Part shown: one piece after another, positions 9,770 through 20,495 of the stretch | How positions within the stretch are numbered: the stretch's first letter is position 1 | Layout of the letters: every line of letters begins with the position of its first letter | Assembly (NCBI GenBank): GCA_017654935.2 | Contig: CM065698.1 | Location: 40,621,045-40,685,044, forward strand | Origin: Phymorhynchus buccinoides | Taxonomy: Eukaryota > Mollusca > Gastropoda > Neogastropoda > Raphitomidae | Reading direction: 5' to 3' | Length of the DNA stretch: 64,000 nucleotides | The notes under the pieces: generated by a model | What the model was told of the DNA's origin: nothing | Database searches by the model: none | What the model saw: only the letters and a program-made list of their open reading frames with translations | Position numbers and translations under genes: made by a program

Positions 9770-10005
9770 TTAAAGACCCACCCGATCACGTGTCAAAATC
9801 ACGGGTTTCATGGGTTTTCCCTCTTATAGCTGGAAAGAAATCTTGTTTTGACCAGGTCTCACTACCATACAAATGCCGCCAAATTCAAAGAAATAAATCA
9901 TTTGAAAGAGCAGCCTCAATTTGAACATGGGGGCATTTCTATATGGGTCACAGCTACCCAGAAAAAAACCAGGGACTTAATCGTAGCGCGTCTGTGTATC
10001 TTTAA
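9770..10005 (+). mobile_element. TTAA-MITE family B, copy 1
   Basis: It is bounded by TTAAAGACCCACC at the left and TGTGTATCTTTAA at the right. Family blocks include GATCACGTGTCAAAATCACG, TTTTCCCTCTTATAGCTGG and CAGCCTCAATTTGAA. It lies directly against the next exon: only five bases, ACTAG, separate its TTAA end from codon AAC at 10011, so the element supplies the region upstream of that splice acceptor. Confidence 0.85.
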
Positions 10006-10010
10006 ACTAG

Positions 10011-10162
10011 AACCTGCCAGGTCTGAAGAGAGTGCGTCACCTGACCGTGATGGACAACGACATCGCCAGTTTCTCCGGCCTGACCCGCCTGACTCCCCTT
10101 CCCCTAGAGGAGCTCTGCCTCATGGGAAACCCCATCGCCTTCCACATGGGCTACCGCCAAAA
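10011..10162 (+). CDS. Leucine-rich-repeat gene, exon with two LRRs
   Basis: The acceptor is tttaaactag and the donor AA|gtgagt. It encodes NLPGLKRVRHLTVMDNDIAS, FSGLTRLTPLPLEELCLMGN and PIAFHMGYRQ, plus two bases of a Lys codon. VRHLTVMDNDIASFSGL and LEELCLMGNPIAF are LRR cores. The ending PxxxxxxYRxK leads into the LRRcap-like sequence in the next exon, typical of SDS22/U2A'-type LRR proteins (family knowledge). The acceptor lies just beyond a MITE and lacks a clear pyrimidine tract; an in-frame AG nine bases on (ctgccag) would be a weaker alternative. Confidence 0.85.
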
Positions 10163-10182
10163 GTGAGTCTTCTCCCTTGTCG

Positions 10183-10961
10183 GTACAGTGGAACCTCCCT
10201 TATAAGAACCCTCCCCCCCCCTTTCTCCCCGTGGGGATACCGGGGTGTCTTTCGTAAAAGTAGTTCCCCCACCTTCTGGAAGTTCTGTGCTTGTAACTTC
10301 CTCTAATGTGCCACTCTCTTTCACTCTGCCTTTTCCTTTTGCTTTCTATCATCTACTATCTTTCTGACTTATTCGTCCATTCTACTGCCTTTTATCCAAA
10401 AACAAATCTTCCAGCTCAACATCTTAGATCAATAACGTGGCGGTACCATAGCCATGAGGTTTAGCCGAGGCATGGTTACTGCTACACTTATCTGTATTGT
10501 TAAAAATTCGGGACTTTACTGGTGTTGCACTGCCTCCGGGCATTGCCTCCAGTATCATTCCCACCATCTTTGTATCTACAAATGTCCCATATGTGTATGT
10601 TCTAGACCGAGAGGACGTAAAACGCCATTTTTCATTCCAATGAATTTTTCTCCTTTGAGCTCCTCCGAAATCGGAATGTGTCAGCTGTATGCTGTGGGGA
10701 GACCAGTGAAAACTGAAAACTGGACACATACGTACCTTACCCATTATGGCCATAATATGGCCTGGGAATGCAGAAGAAGAAGAAGAAGAAGAAGACCCTC
10801 CCTTCCCTATTAAGACTCCCTCCCACTTAAGTCCTGCTTCTTTGAGACATTGCCCTTCTTTGTAAGTATTAAAATTACATCCCTTTATGCAACTCCCTCC
10901 CACTTAAGACCTTATTTTGGATGATTTTTCAAGGTCTTCAAAGGGAGGTTCCACTATATTT
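10183..10961. mobile_element. Pogo/Tigger-like TA-MITE split by E6 and E3 insertions
   Basis: TACAGTGGAACCTCCCTTAT at 10183 and the matching right part (CTCCCTTCCCTATTAAGACT to AAAGGGAGGTTCCACTATA) at 10797-10961 are the two halves of one element. Between them lie an inverted E6 fragment (about 10218-10395, including CACCTTCTGGAAGTTCTGTG) and an inverted E3 copy (about 10435-10640), then a unique segment ending in (AGA)n. Confidence 0.65.
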
Positions 10962-11024
10962 CTCTTTTTTTCCCCTGTGGTCATTGAGATAACTCCCATA
11001 AAGTGAGTCATCTCCCTTGTCAGT

Positions 11025-11192
11025 ACAGTTGAACCTCCCATTATAAGACTCCCTCCCAATTAAGACCTACTTCTCTGAGACATTGCCCTTCTTTGCAAGT
11101 ATTAAAATTACCTCCCTTATAAGACCCCTCCCTTATAAGACCTCATTTTGGATTATTTTTGAAGGTCTTATAAGGGTGGTTCCACTAAATTG
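11025..11192. mobile_element. Pogo/Tigger-like TA-MITE, reverse-oriented copy
   Basis: TACAGTTGAACCTCCCATTA at the left and TATAAGGGTGGTTCCACTA at the right are inverted ends, with CTGAGACATTGCCCTTCTTT inside, the complement of the interior at 2749. Confidence 0.75.
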
Positions 11193-11676
11193 TCGTTTTT
11201 TTCTGTGTGGTGATCAACATAAATGAGTCATCTCATTTGTCAAATGTCATCGTTTTCCTTGGTCATTCCTAAAAATAGAGTCATCTTTCTTTTCAGTTTG
11301 TGTTGTTTATTTAGTTTTTGTCATTGTCTGCGACCATTGATGTAAGTCAGTTATATTATATCCCTTATCAGTTGCTGGTCATTGTCATATAACATTTTAC
11401 ATAAACTAGAATTTTTTACCACGAACTTTGGTTCCTAATTCTTTTTAACCCGAACTTCGGTTCACTATCTCCTCAAATAGTAAACTTTAACTTGCCAGCT
11501 AAGAAGAACAAACCCTCTACATTATATGTCTGTCCGTGTTTTGTGTATATTTGTCTTGTGATGTTTTACTCTTTATTTTTTACCCATACCCTACTAATAC
11601 ACATGTCCCATATGTGCCTTCCCGGGTCGAGAGGACGTAAAACACCAAAATTTCTTCTTCTTGCTGGTCATTGTCA
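11193..11676. other. Intron with an E3 fragment
   Basis: Nothing recognised except 11600-11650 (ACATGTCCCATATGTGCC, GAGAGGACGTAAAACACC), a truncated reverse E3 end. Confidence 0.4.
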
Positions 11677-11699
11677 GAAGTAGTGGTAGTAGTAGTAGC

Positions 11700-11733
<34 letters not shown>

Positions 11734-11780
11734 CTAGTAGTCGTAGTAGTAGTAGTCACAGCAGTTGTTGTTGTTGCTGA
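11677..11780. repeat. (GTA)n trinucleotide repeat
   Basis: AGT/GTA triplets with scattered substitutions, ending in a short TTG run. Confidence 0.9.
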
Positions 11781-12126
11781 TTGTTATGTGCATTTCTACC
11801 AGCCAAACGAAGTCTGATCGGTATTGCTTTGTCTGCTCATGTTACTGGATTTTTGTTTCATGTTTTTATTCCATTTCAATTCTGTGTAAAGCGCCCTGTA
11901 GCCTACATAGTAGGATGGGCGCTATGTAAATTTTCCTCATTATTGGTGTTATCGTTTGTAGTCCATTGCTTTCTGTGGTTATGATCGTAGTGCACGTTGC
12001 TATTTTTTCACCCATTCCCCATTGAAATCGCAGTGATGACGCCAGTAATGATATGACTTGCGTTTCTCTGTGTTACCATGAAGAAAGATCGAAAAATCGC
12101 AACATGTTCAGCTGGAACGCTGATTA

Positions 12127-12926
12127 CAGGGATGCATCTAGAGCGCGGCATTGCGGCATTGCCGCAAAATTGTTGATGTTCCCGCAAAAATAAAAATATG
12201 CTGCGGGAAAATCCCCCCCAATTTTGTGAAATCCCGCAAACGAAAAAATCGTTTGAAAATAACTTGTTCGGCACTAGGCCTAGATTGCGTGGCTGCGTGG
12301 GCTGTACCGAGTCTGCATTTCCTTTCGACAGTAAAGAACGAGCATTTTGATTGGGTCTTAAAATTAGCATAGCCAATCAACGGCTTTCTCTTTCATTTAC
12401 TATTTCCGGGCGCAGTGTAAGCGAGCCCTCTCAAAATTGGCATCGCTTCTGGATTATTTTACTGTGACTTCTAAAAAGAAAGAAAACAGTGCGACTGTGG
12501 AGTGCAGCATTGATCAACAACCTTGTTGTTCCTCATCGGCAGTTAGTGATGACAACGGGGAAAGTTCATCGAATGACGAAGCATCGGATCAGGACTGTGA
12601 TGTCACCGACGATCCCATTGCTAGTAGTGTCGCTCCACCACCTTTCAAAAAGCGAAAGCATGAGTTCATGGAAAGTTGGAAAAAAAGCAGACCTTGGCTA
12701 GAATTTGACAGCGAATCAAAAGCAATGTTTTGTGACTGGTGCTTACAAAGCAAAAAGAACAATGCGTTCACCACAGGTTGTAAAACTTTCCGCACTACAT
12801 CCCTTGATCGACACGTTAACTGGCATTGATTTACCCCCGCTCCCCTAACTATTTCCAGATCCCCCCAAATTTCCACACCAAGGGGGGCAATGCCTCCCAG
12901 TTTAGAAATTTCTAGATGCATCCCTG
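12127..12926 (+). mobile_element. Truncated hAT-like element
   Basis: CAGGGATGCATCTAGA at 12127-12142 is exactly mirrored by TCTAGATGCATCCCTG at 12911-12926. TGATTA flanks both sides, a possible target duplication, although hAT elements normally duplicate 8 bp. The 800-base body encodes a TTF/BED-like zinc-finger N-terminus (12437-12829) but no transposase catalytic domain, so it would depend on an enzyme supplied elsewhere. The region 11781-12126 before it is plain intron. Confidence 0.75.
12437..12832 (+). pseudogene. hAT-type TTF/BED-like zinc-finger ORF, remnant
   Basis: 131 codons are open. An acidic Ser/Asp-rich N-terminal part is followed by a basic KKRK motif, then WKKSRPWLEFDSES, MFCDWCLQSKKNN, a Phe-Arg-Thr-rich stretch and LDRHVNWH before a stop. 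The spacing W...WL.F......FC.WC......F..G......L..H resembles the TTF-type zinc finger at the N-terminus of hAT-derived proteins such as ZNF862/ZMYM-like families (family knowledge). The expected start reads TTG in an otherwise good context (aaaaTTGGCATCG), as if ATG had mutated. The hAT catalytic and dimerisation regions are absent. It is part of the 12127-12926 element; domestication is not indicated. Confidence 0.65.
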
Positions 12927-13033
12927 TGATTAAGAAGAAGCCATGTGTAGTGTGATCATTACTTATTTTCAGTAATCCATTGTCCATGGTTAATTGAGTG
13001 ATTGATTGATTGATTCACTAATTAAACAACTGA

Positions 13034-13279
13034 TTACCCTTTCGCCGCCAGCCATTTTTCAGCCAAAAAATACCCTTAAACTTAAATGGGTAGAGAAAAA
13101 ATAAATATCTTCAATATTGGGAATTCCTCTGTGACATGTATAACATTACGCCAGTTCTTAGCTCCCAAAATTAAGAAAATAGGGTCTTTGGATAACAGGC
13201 CCTGATTTGATGCCTTTTAGTGACATGGGTGTTAAACCATTGTGGTGCACAAATGCGACATTGGCGGTGAAAGGGTTAA
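13034..13279 (-). mobile_element. TTAA-MITE family A, copy 3
   Basis: It starts TTACCCTTTCGCCGCCAGCC and ends TTGGCGGTGAAAGGGTTAA. The left TTAA has decayed to TTAC. The interior is the reverse complement of copy 2. Confidence 0.85.
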
Positions 13280-13289
13280 ACACTGGTCT

Positions 13290-13785
13290 CTATGGATGGA
13301 TGGGGTGGGGTGGGGTGGGGGTGGGGTGGGGTGGGTGGATGGATGGACAAAAGCAATTATCTCATTTATGATTGATTTTGTGCAGTTCCTGGATCCTGTT
13401 TATATGTTGTTGAAAAATAACTGATTGATTGGTTGGTTGGTTGATTGGTTGACTCATTGGTTGATTGGTTGATTCATTGATTGATTGACTAACCAATTGT
13501 TTGCTTAGTTAGTTGATGGATGGATGGATGGATAGATGGATGACTGATTGGCCAAACGATTGATTTATATCAATCAACCAATCAATCAATCAACAACCGA
13601 GCCAACCAACTAACCAATGAATGAATGAATCAATAAATCAATCAACCAACCAACCCACCAACCAACCAATCAACCAATTAATTAACCAACCAATAAATCA
13701 ACCAGCCAACTAACCACTGAATGACTAAATGAATAAAATCAATCAGTCAATCAACCAGCCAACCAACCAACCAACCAACCTAGCT
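13290..13785. repeat. GGGGT run and self-complementary tetranucleotide repeats
   Basis: (GGGGT)n at about 13303-13342 is followed by GATT/GGTT-type tetramers (13410-13550) and then AATC/AACC-type tetramers (13570-13785). The second block is largely the complement of the first, so the region can fold back on itself. Confidence 0.8.
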
Positions 13786-13930
13786 CTTCTTCTTCTTTCC
13801 TGATTGGGGATGTTTATCCTACCCCCACACCCAAAGTCTTCGTTTAGACTGCTAGTTGGTGCACAGGATGCGTGCTATGTGGGTTCGTGCCGCCCATTCC
13901 TGATCCCCTCACTGACTGTCCTTTCTTCAG

Positions 13931-14060
13931 GGTCTTTGCGGTGCTGCCCAGGCTGAAGTTTCTGGATGGCGTCGCCCGGCAGGCAGAGGACATGGAGGAG
14001 CCCCCCGCCTACCCCCTCGAACACCGCCCACCCGACCAGAATTCTTGCATCATCGCCTGA
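13931..14060 (+). CDS. Leucine-rich-repeat gene, terminal exon with LRRcap and CaaX-like end
   Basis: After tgactgtcctttcttcag the exon completes the Lys codon and reads VFAVLPRLKFLDGVARQAED, then MEEPPAYPLEHRPPDQNS and CIIA, followed by TGA. YRQKVFAVLPRLKFLDG is an LRRcap-like motif (YR..v...LP.LK.LD). The last four residues fit CaaX (Cys, two aliphatics, Ala), which would predict farnesylation if the frame is right; this is inferred, not shown. No donor-like GT is evident before the stop, so this is likely the true end. The five joined exons give about 200 residues, incomplete at the N-terminus. The gene family is not identified. No convincing polyadenylation signal was seen in the next few hundred bases. 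Confidence 0.85.
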
Positions 14061-14505
14061 AACCTTCTGAACATTTGCTTCAGCTAACTAAGGCACAGAC
14101 AATGTGCCTGATAAATGCGATAGAATGAATTGGAATACACAGGCTCAATGGCACACTGACAGTGTGTGAGAAAACCGAACATTATGGAGTTTTTTTGGGG
14201 TCAGATTGGCATTGGGGTGCCTCAAGGCACATTGAAAGACTCCCTTGAAGTACTTAACAACACACACTTGACTACCTCCTTTTTGCCAATTATTCCTTTA
14301 TCACTGCCTCCAATATTTAAAAACATAATTGATTGCTCCCTCTCTCTTCCTTGTCTTTATCACCCCCCCCCCCCCCCCCCCATTCTTGATCATTTTTTCT
14401 ATGATTGCATGAAACAATCAACAGTTCAGTTGCATACTTGTACCCTCCACCCCTACTTTTCCCACCCTATCCCACCCCAGGTCAGGTTTGTGCATACTGT
14501 AAAAT

Positions 14506-14898
14506 GTGGACTATAAGCCAGTACTGTCCCCCTCAACTTTGGCCCATGCGGCTTATAGACTCGTGCGGCTTATCTGTGGATTTGTTTTTTCCATTCTACA
14601 TTTATCAGTATGATTAAATCTGTTTCTGGCCACATTCTTCAGCCTATTTTGAGCTTCTTTAGACTCAAAACTGGTTTTGGTAGTCAATAGATTCAAATCT
14701 CATATAAATTGTCTGAGAACATCAAAGGCTCATGTTCTGATAGGAGAATTTCTGAATTTTTGTTGCTTTGTGCACATACAATTTTCTCTGCAGCTTATAA
14801 ACTGGTGCGGCTTATATGTGGATAAATACTTAATATTTTGTCAATTTAAGGGGTGCGGCATATGTACAGGTGCATCTTATAGTCCAGTTTTTACGGTA
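14506..14898 (+). mobile_element. E5 transposon, uninterrupted copy 2
   Basis: TACTGTAAAATGTGGACTAT at the left and TATAGTCCAGTTTTTACGGTA-type sequence at the right are inverted ends. GCGGCTTATA motifs occur internally. It is about 390 bases and serves as the reference for the interrupted copy at 33-1166. Its empty TTAA at 14846-14849 is the site filled by a MITE in copy 1. The stretch 14061-14505 holds a poly-C run at 14363-14382 and no gene. Confidence 0.75.
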
Positions 14899-15054
14899 TT
14901 GCCCGTAACAAACAACTAGCAATGCAATTAGAATACATATTTTTCTTTAAGCACAACACAAAAAAAGACCTTTACAGACTGTTTCGTCCATTACTGTGCA
15001 CTTCCTAGGAGCAGCTGACTTGGTCAAGTTGGTGGAAACTTCTCAATCAGCTGT

Positions 15055-15207
15055 AATAGGGCATTTGCCACGAGTGTTTGTTGTCTACACTAGACTACTT
15101 ATTTGCCCACACTCGTTCTGCCCGAGTTACGCTGACCTTTCTAATGCAACTCTCTAAATTCAACTCAGTGAATTTTAAGGTCATCCTCACGTGGCAAATG
15201 CCCTATT
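15055..15207. mobile_element. Short MITE with AATAGGGCATTTGCCACG ends
   Basis: AATAGGGCATTTGCCACG at the left is exactly mirrored by CGTGGCAAATGCCCTATT at the right, 153 bases in total. It is nested in the 14946-15815 element. Confidence 0.8.
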
Positions 15208-15228
15208 CTTGGGAATGAGGGACCAAAG

Positions 15229-15586
15229 ACCAGTGGCAGAATGGCTCAGAGAGAATGCGTTCGCCTCGGAAGCCAACAAACCCAGGATCGTTCCTGGCCG
15301 CAGCAGAGTTTTTCTGCTCACTTTCCACTGGACCTTATGGTCTGAGCGATAAGCCTTTTTGACGAGACGACAAAAACCGAGGTCGCGTGAGCCCATGCAC
15401 TTTGCGACGTCAAAGAACCCGGTGGCAATGAAAAAAGTTGTCATTTGGTGAACATTTATCCCTCCCCTCTTCCCCACCAGTAAAACAAACACGGCATGCC
15501 AAAAAAAAAAGAAGGGCGGTGCAGCACTAGCTGCGACAGGCTCTCCGAATCGTCTCTGTGACTTTGAAAGTAATATCAAATCCAAT
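15229..15586 (+). mobile_element. tRNA-derived SINE-like element
   Basis: AGTGGCAGAATGGCTCAGAG resembles an A box and AGGATCGTTCCTGG a degenerate B box. The body (GGTCGCGTGAGCCCATGCAC, then GACGTCAAAGAACCCGGTGG) is reminiscent of the conserved central domains of molluscan SINEs ('catgcact...aaagaaccc'), recalled from family knowledge. The 132-codon open frame on the opposite strand is a shadow of this element. Confidence 0.5.
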
Positions 15587-15720
15587 ACAGTGAAACCTCC
15601 CTTATAAGACCTATTATAAGACTCCCTCCAATGTAAGACCTACTTCTCTGAGACATTGCCCTTCTTTGTAAGTATTAAAATTACCTCCCTTATGATACCC
15701 CTCCCTTATAAGACCTCATA
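15587..15720. mobile_element. Pogo/Tigger-like TA-MITE, 3'-truncated
   Basis: TACAGTGAAACCTCCCTTAT through AGACATTGCCCTTCTTTGTA to CTTATAAGACCTCAT. The right inverted end is missing and the sequence passes straight into the right arm of the host element. Confidence 0.65.
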
Positions 15721-15872
15721 CCAACTTGACCAAGTCGGTTGCTTCCAGGAAGTCCACAGTGATGAACCAAACAGTCGGTAAAGGTAATCTTTTTTTGTGT
15801 TGTGTTCAAGAATTTAGCAACGTAATTATCTGACTGCCCTTCTCACATCTTCCCTTGATGCTACCCTCCCAT

Positions 15873-15875
<3 letters not shown>

Positions 15876-15913
<38 letters not shown>

Positions 15914-16222
15914 CCCTCCCCTTTTCAACGTTTTATTCAAATTTGGCTTAGAAACATTTTCCAAGATCTATCATTATTACCCGGGGCTAGATTTCTTGGG
16001 TTTGTTTGTTTTGTTTATGCTAACTTTGTTTTCTTCTTTAATTTTTACAAAGCTTTATCAATCATGGTTACGGTGTATAAATGATGCTACTATTTTAGCT
16101 TTGAATATGGGGTATGTGGTTTATATTGTATTCTCGACAAAGACTCGCACAGACAGACAGACAGACAGTCGGACACACTCATAGCCACCTACCCCCCCCC
16201 CCCCCCCCACAACCACCACACC

Positions 16223-16313
<91 letters not shown>

Positions 16314-16335
16314 ACACACACACACACACACAGAG
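15876..16335. repeat. (CA)n microsatellites and poly-C
   Basis: CA runs at 15876-15911 and about 16226-16332, with a C run at 16192-16210. Cys/Val and His/Thr open frames here are microsatellite artefacts. Confidence 0.95.
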
Positions 16336-16756
16336 TTGTTTTCACACAGATATATTTACCATAGTTATTTGGCTTTGTTTGTTCAATTGATCAAGTTCAT
16401 TTTATTTCTGTGATATTAATTTAAGACTGGGATTGTTATTTAATTCTGATGTATTATGCGTGTCCGTCCATATAACCCCCAAGAAATGCATATCAATTTT
16501 ATTATAATCACTGTTAAGTGATGCTTATTTTATAACTCTGATTTGTTACGCACATATCCGTCCATGTTGATTTTTAAAAATGCATATCAATTTCATAATA
16601 ACTCTTATATTGGGGAAAAAACCCACACACACAAAAACACACTCTTATAATGGGAAGTGTGAATTAAAATATTCTTGCCTCATGGTTGTCTTCTTTGTTT
16701 TTTTCTTCTTATGCTGTGTGTTGTGCGATTTAAACAAAAGCAAACTTGAAATCGAA

Positions 16757-17883
16757 CGTCAATGACACAAATAATAGGTTTGCTGTTATCTTGAGGTTTC
16801 TTCCCAACTTTTGACACCATCAATGCACAATGCACCATACTCTTGCTCCTAAGAACGTCAATGACACAAACAATAGGTCTGCTGTTATCTTGAGATTTCT
16901 TCTTCCCAACTTTTGACACCATCAATGCACCATACTCCTGTTCCTAAGAACGTCCATACACATAATAGACTGCTGCTATCTTGATGATTCTTCCAGGCAA
17001 CGTTTGACACCAGCAATGCACCATACTCTTGTTCCTAAGAACGTCAATGACACAAACAATAGGCCTGCTGTTGTCTTGAGATTTCTTCTGGACAACTTTT
17101 GTACCATACTCTTGCTCCTAAGAACGTCAATGACACAAATAATAGGCTTGCTGTTATCTTGATGTGTCTTCCAGCCAACGTTTGACACCAGCGATGCACC
17201 ATACTCAGTAACTCTTGTTGCTGAAAACGTCAATGACACAAATAATAGGTCTGCTGTTGTCTTGAGAGTTATTCTAGCTAACGTTTGACACCAGAGATGC
17301 ACCATACTCTTGCTCCTAAGAACGTCAATGACACAAATAATAGGCCTGCTGTTACTTTGAAATTTATTCTAGCTAACTTTTGACACCAGCGATGCACCAT
17401 ACTCTTGTTCCTAAGAACGTTATCATGACACAAACAACAGGCCTGCTGTTATCTTGATGTTTCTGACAGCCAACTTTTGACACCAGCAATTCACCATACT
17501 CTTGCTCCTAAGAACGTCAATGACACAAATAATAGGTCTGCTGTTATCTTGAGGTTTCTTCTCGCTAACTTTTGACACCAGCAATGCACCATACACTTAT
17601 TCCTAAGAACGTCAATGACACAAATATTAGTCCTGCTGCTATCTTGAGGTTTCTTCTAGACAACTTGTGACACCAGCAATGCACCATACTCCTGTTCCTA
17701 AGAACGTTAACACAAATAATAAACCTGCTAGATATTGAAGCTTCTTTTAGCAAACTTTTGACACCAGCAATGCACCATACTCTTGCTCCTAAGAACGTCA
17801 ATGACACAAACAATAGGCCTGCTGCTATCTTGAGATTTCCTCCAGACAACTTTTGACGCCAGCAATGCACCATAATCTTGCTC
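16757..17883. repeat. About 95-bp satellite, roughly 12 units
   Basis: Units contain CTAAGAACGTCAATGACACA, AATAATAGG(T/C)CTGCTGTTA, an AACTTTTGACACCA block and GCAATGCACCATACTCTTG. The length varies by a few bases and several units carry deletions. The Val/Ser-rich frames on the - strand arise from the repeat. No coding function is supported. Confidence 0.9.
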
Positions 17884-18082
17884 CTATGTCGCGAACAGTT
17901 CCGGGCACCCCCGGTGTTAAAAGGAAATTGGTCGCGGTGCCAGATAAAAACACTGGGGGAGTGAAAAAGTCTGGAAGTGACAGCCTGCTAAATACCCTTG
18001 CATGTCATTGGAGACTGGGCATCCTCTGTTCCTCTGCACGGAAGAAATTATATTGGTGTGTGTGTGTGTGTGTGTGTTTCAT

Positions 18083-18323
18083 TTAAAGACACACTGACCC
18101 ACCACGATTAAGTCCCTTGTTTTTTTTCTGGGTAGCTGTGACCCACATACAAATGTCCCCAACTTCAAATTGAGGCTGCTCTCTAAAATGATGTTTCGCT
18201 TTCAATTTGGGGGCATTTTGCATGGGAGTCAAACCTGGTCAAAACAAGATTTATTACCAGCTATCATCAGAGGGAAAACACGTGAAACCCGTGATTTTGA
18301 CACGTGATCTGGTGGGTCTTTAA
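18083..18323 (-). mobile_element. TTAA-MITE family B, copy 2 (reverse)
   Basis: TTAAAGACACACTGACCCAC at the left and GATCTGGTGGGTCTTTAA at the right. The internal sequence is the complement of the copy at 25069. TTAA is present at both borders. Confidence 0.9.
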
Positions 18324-18399
18324 GTTTAACGTCTATCCACTTCTCGTGATATTAGACCCCCGGGAAGAAACAGTTTATGTTTGTGAGATTGGGTGCAGT

Positions 18400-19415
<1,016 letters not shown>

Positions 19416-19995
19416 TGGATCTGTGATGAATATGTGCTGATTGGGGCCAAGTACCTCATGGATTTCCAAGCAGCAAAAAGATGAGTCCATTTCAGCAGTA
19501 ATCAAGGAAGACCTATGTATGTGATGAATTGGTAATAAATTATAGAGTACCAAAAGGTCTGCGGCTTGGTTGGGTACGCGCGTACCCCCCCACCCCACCG
19601 CCCACGCCCCCACCCCCTTGAAATCGTAGAGATTGTAAGAGAAAGCACGTCATGCTTGTGTGAGAGGGCGAAGTGAGAATGTTTAGAATGTCGTGCACGT
19701 GCGAGTGAATGAATTCGGAATGATGGGAATGAACTCTGAGCGATCGGAAGTGTAATTGTGGAGAGCGTGCGTGAGAAAGCTCAGTCCAGGCCCCGACTCT
19801 CAACAGAGAAAGCCTGATTTTGATGTGATAGAAAATAAAGAGTGAAGCGGTCTCTTGGTCTTCGTGTGAATTGCCCTCAACAACACTACACTTGCGTCAT
19901 TGTTTGCATCATTTTGAGGGGTACGCAACCCCTCTTGGTACTCTATATGCTGATGTCCTGATGGGAAGGAACATGACGTTCTTTCTTTTCATTAG
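19416..19995. other. Sequence before the first gap, nothing recognised
   Basis: Non-repetitive apart from a C-rich patch at 19584-19618. No splice-supported exon was seen. Confidence 0.4.
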
Positions 19996-20495
19996 NNNNN
20001 NNNNNNNNNNNNNNNNNNNNNNNNNNNNNNNNNNNNNNNNNNNNNNNNNNNNNNNNNNNNNNNNNNNNNNNNNNNNNNNNNNNNNNNNNNNNNNNNNNNN
20101 NNNNNNNNNNNNNNNNNNNNNNNNNNNNNNNNNNNNNNNNNNNNNNNNNNNNNNNNNNNNNNNNNNNNNNNNNNNNNNNNNNNNNNNNNNNNNNNNNNNN
20201 NNNNNNNNNNNNNNNNNNNNNNNNNNNNNNNNNNNNNNNNNNNNNNNNNNNNNNNNNNNNNNNNNNNNNNNNNNNNNNNNNNNNNNNNNNNNNNNNNNNN
20301 NNNNNNNNNNNNNNNNNNNNNNNNNNNNNNNNNNNNNNNNNNNNNNNNNNNNNNNNNNNNNNNNNNNNNNNNNNNNNNNNNNNNNNNNNNNNNNNNNNNN
20401 NNNNNNNNNNNNNNNNNNNNNNNNNNNNNNNNNNNNNNNNNNNNNNNNNNNNNNNNNNNNNNNNNNNNNNNNNNNNNNNNNNNNNNNNNNNNNNN
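19996..20495. other. Assembly gap of 500 N
   Basis: Exactly 500 N, the same length as the gap at 55257, so it is a placeholder rather than a measured distance. Upstream exons of the gene that ends at 28943 could lie here. Confidence 1.

Larger units (their letters stand above)
14946..15815. mobile_element. Element with long (about 90-bp) inverted ends, nested insertions
   Basis: The left arm (14946-15042: CACAAAAAAAGACCTTTACA, then TGACTTGGTCAAGTTGG) is the imperfect complement of the right arm (15721-15815: CCAACTTGACCAAGTCGG, then GTAAAGGTAATCTTTTTTTG). Between them lie at least three other repeats: a MITE at 15055, a SINE-like unit at 15229 and a pogo-like piece at 15587. It is a host that accumulated later insertions. 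Confidence 0.7.

Noticed and set aside
10163..10306. Continuation of the 10011 exon reading frames into 10306
   Set aside because: A perfect gtgagt donor ends the exon at 10162 and a pogo-like MITE begins 20 bases later.
15187..15585. 132-codon - strand frame
   Set aside because: It coincides with the SINE-like element and inner MITE; no homology or splice support.
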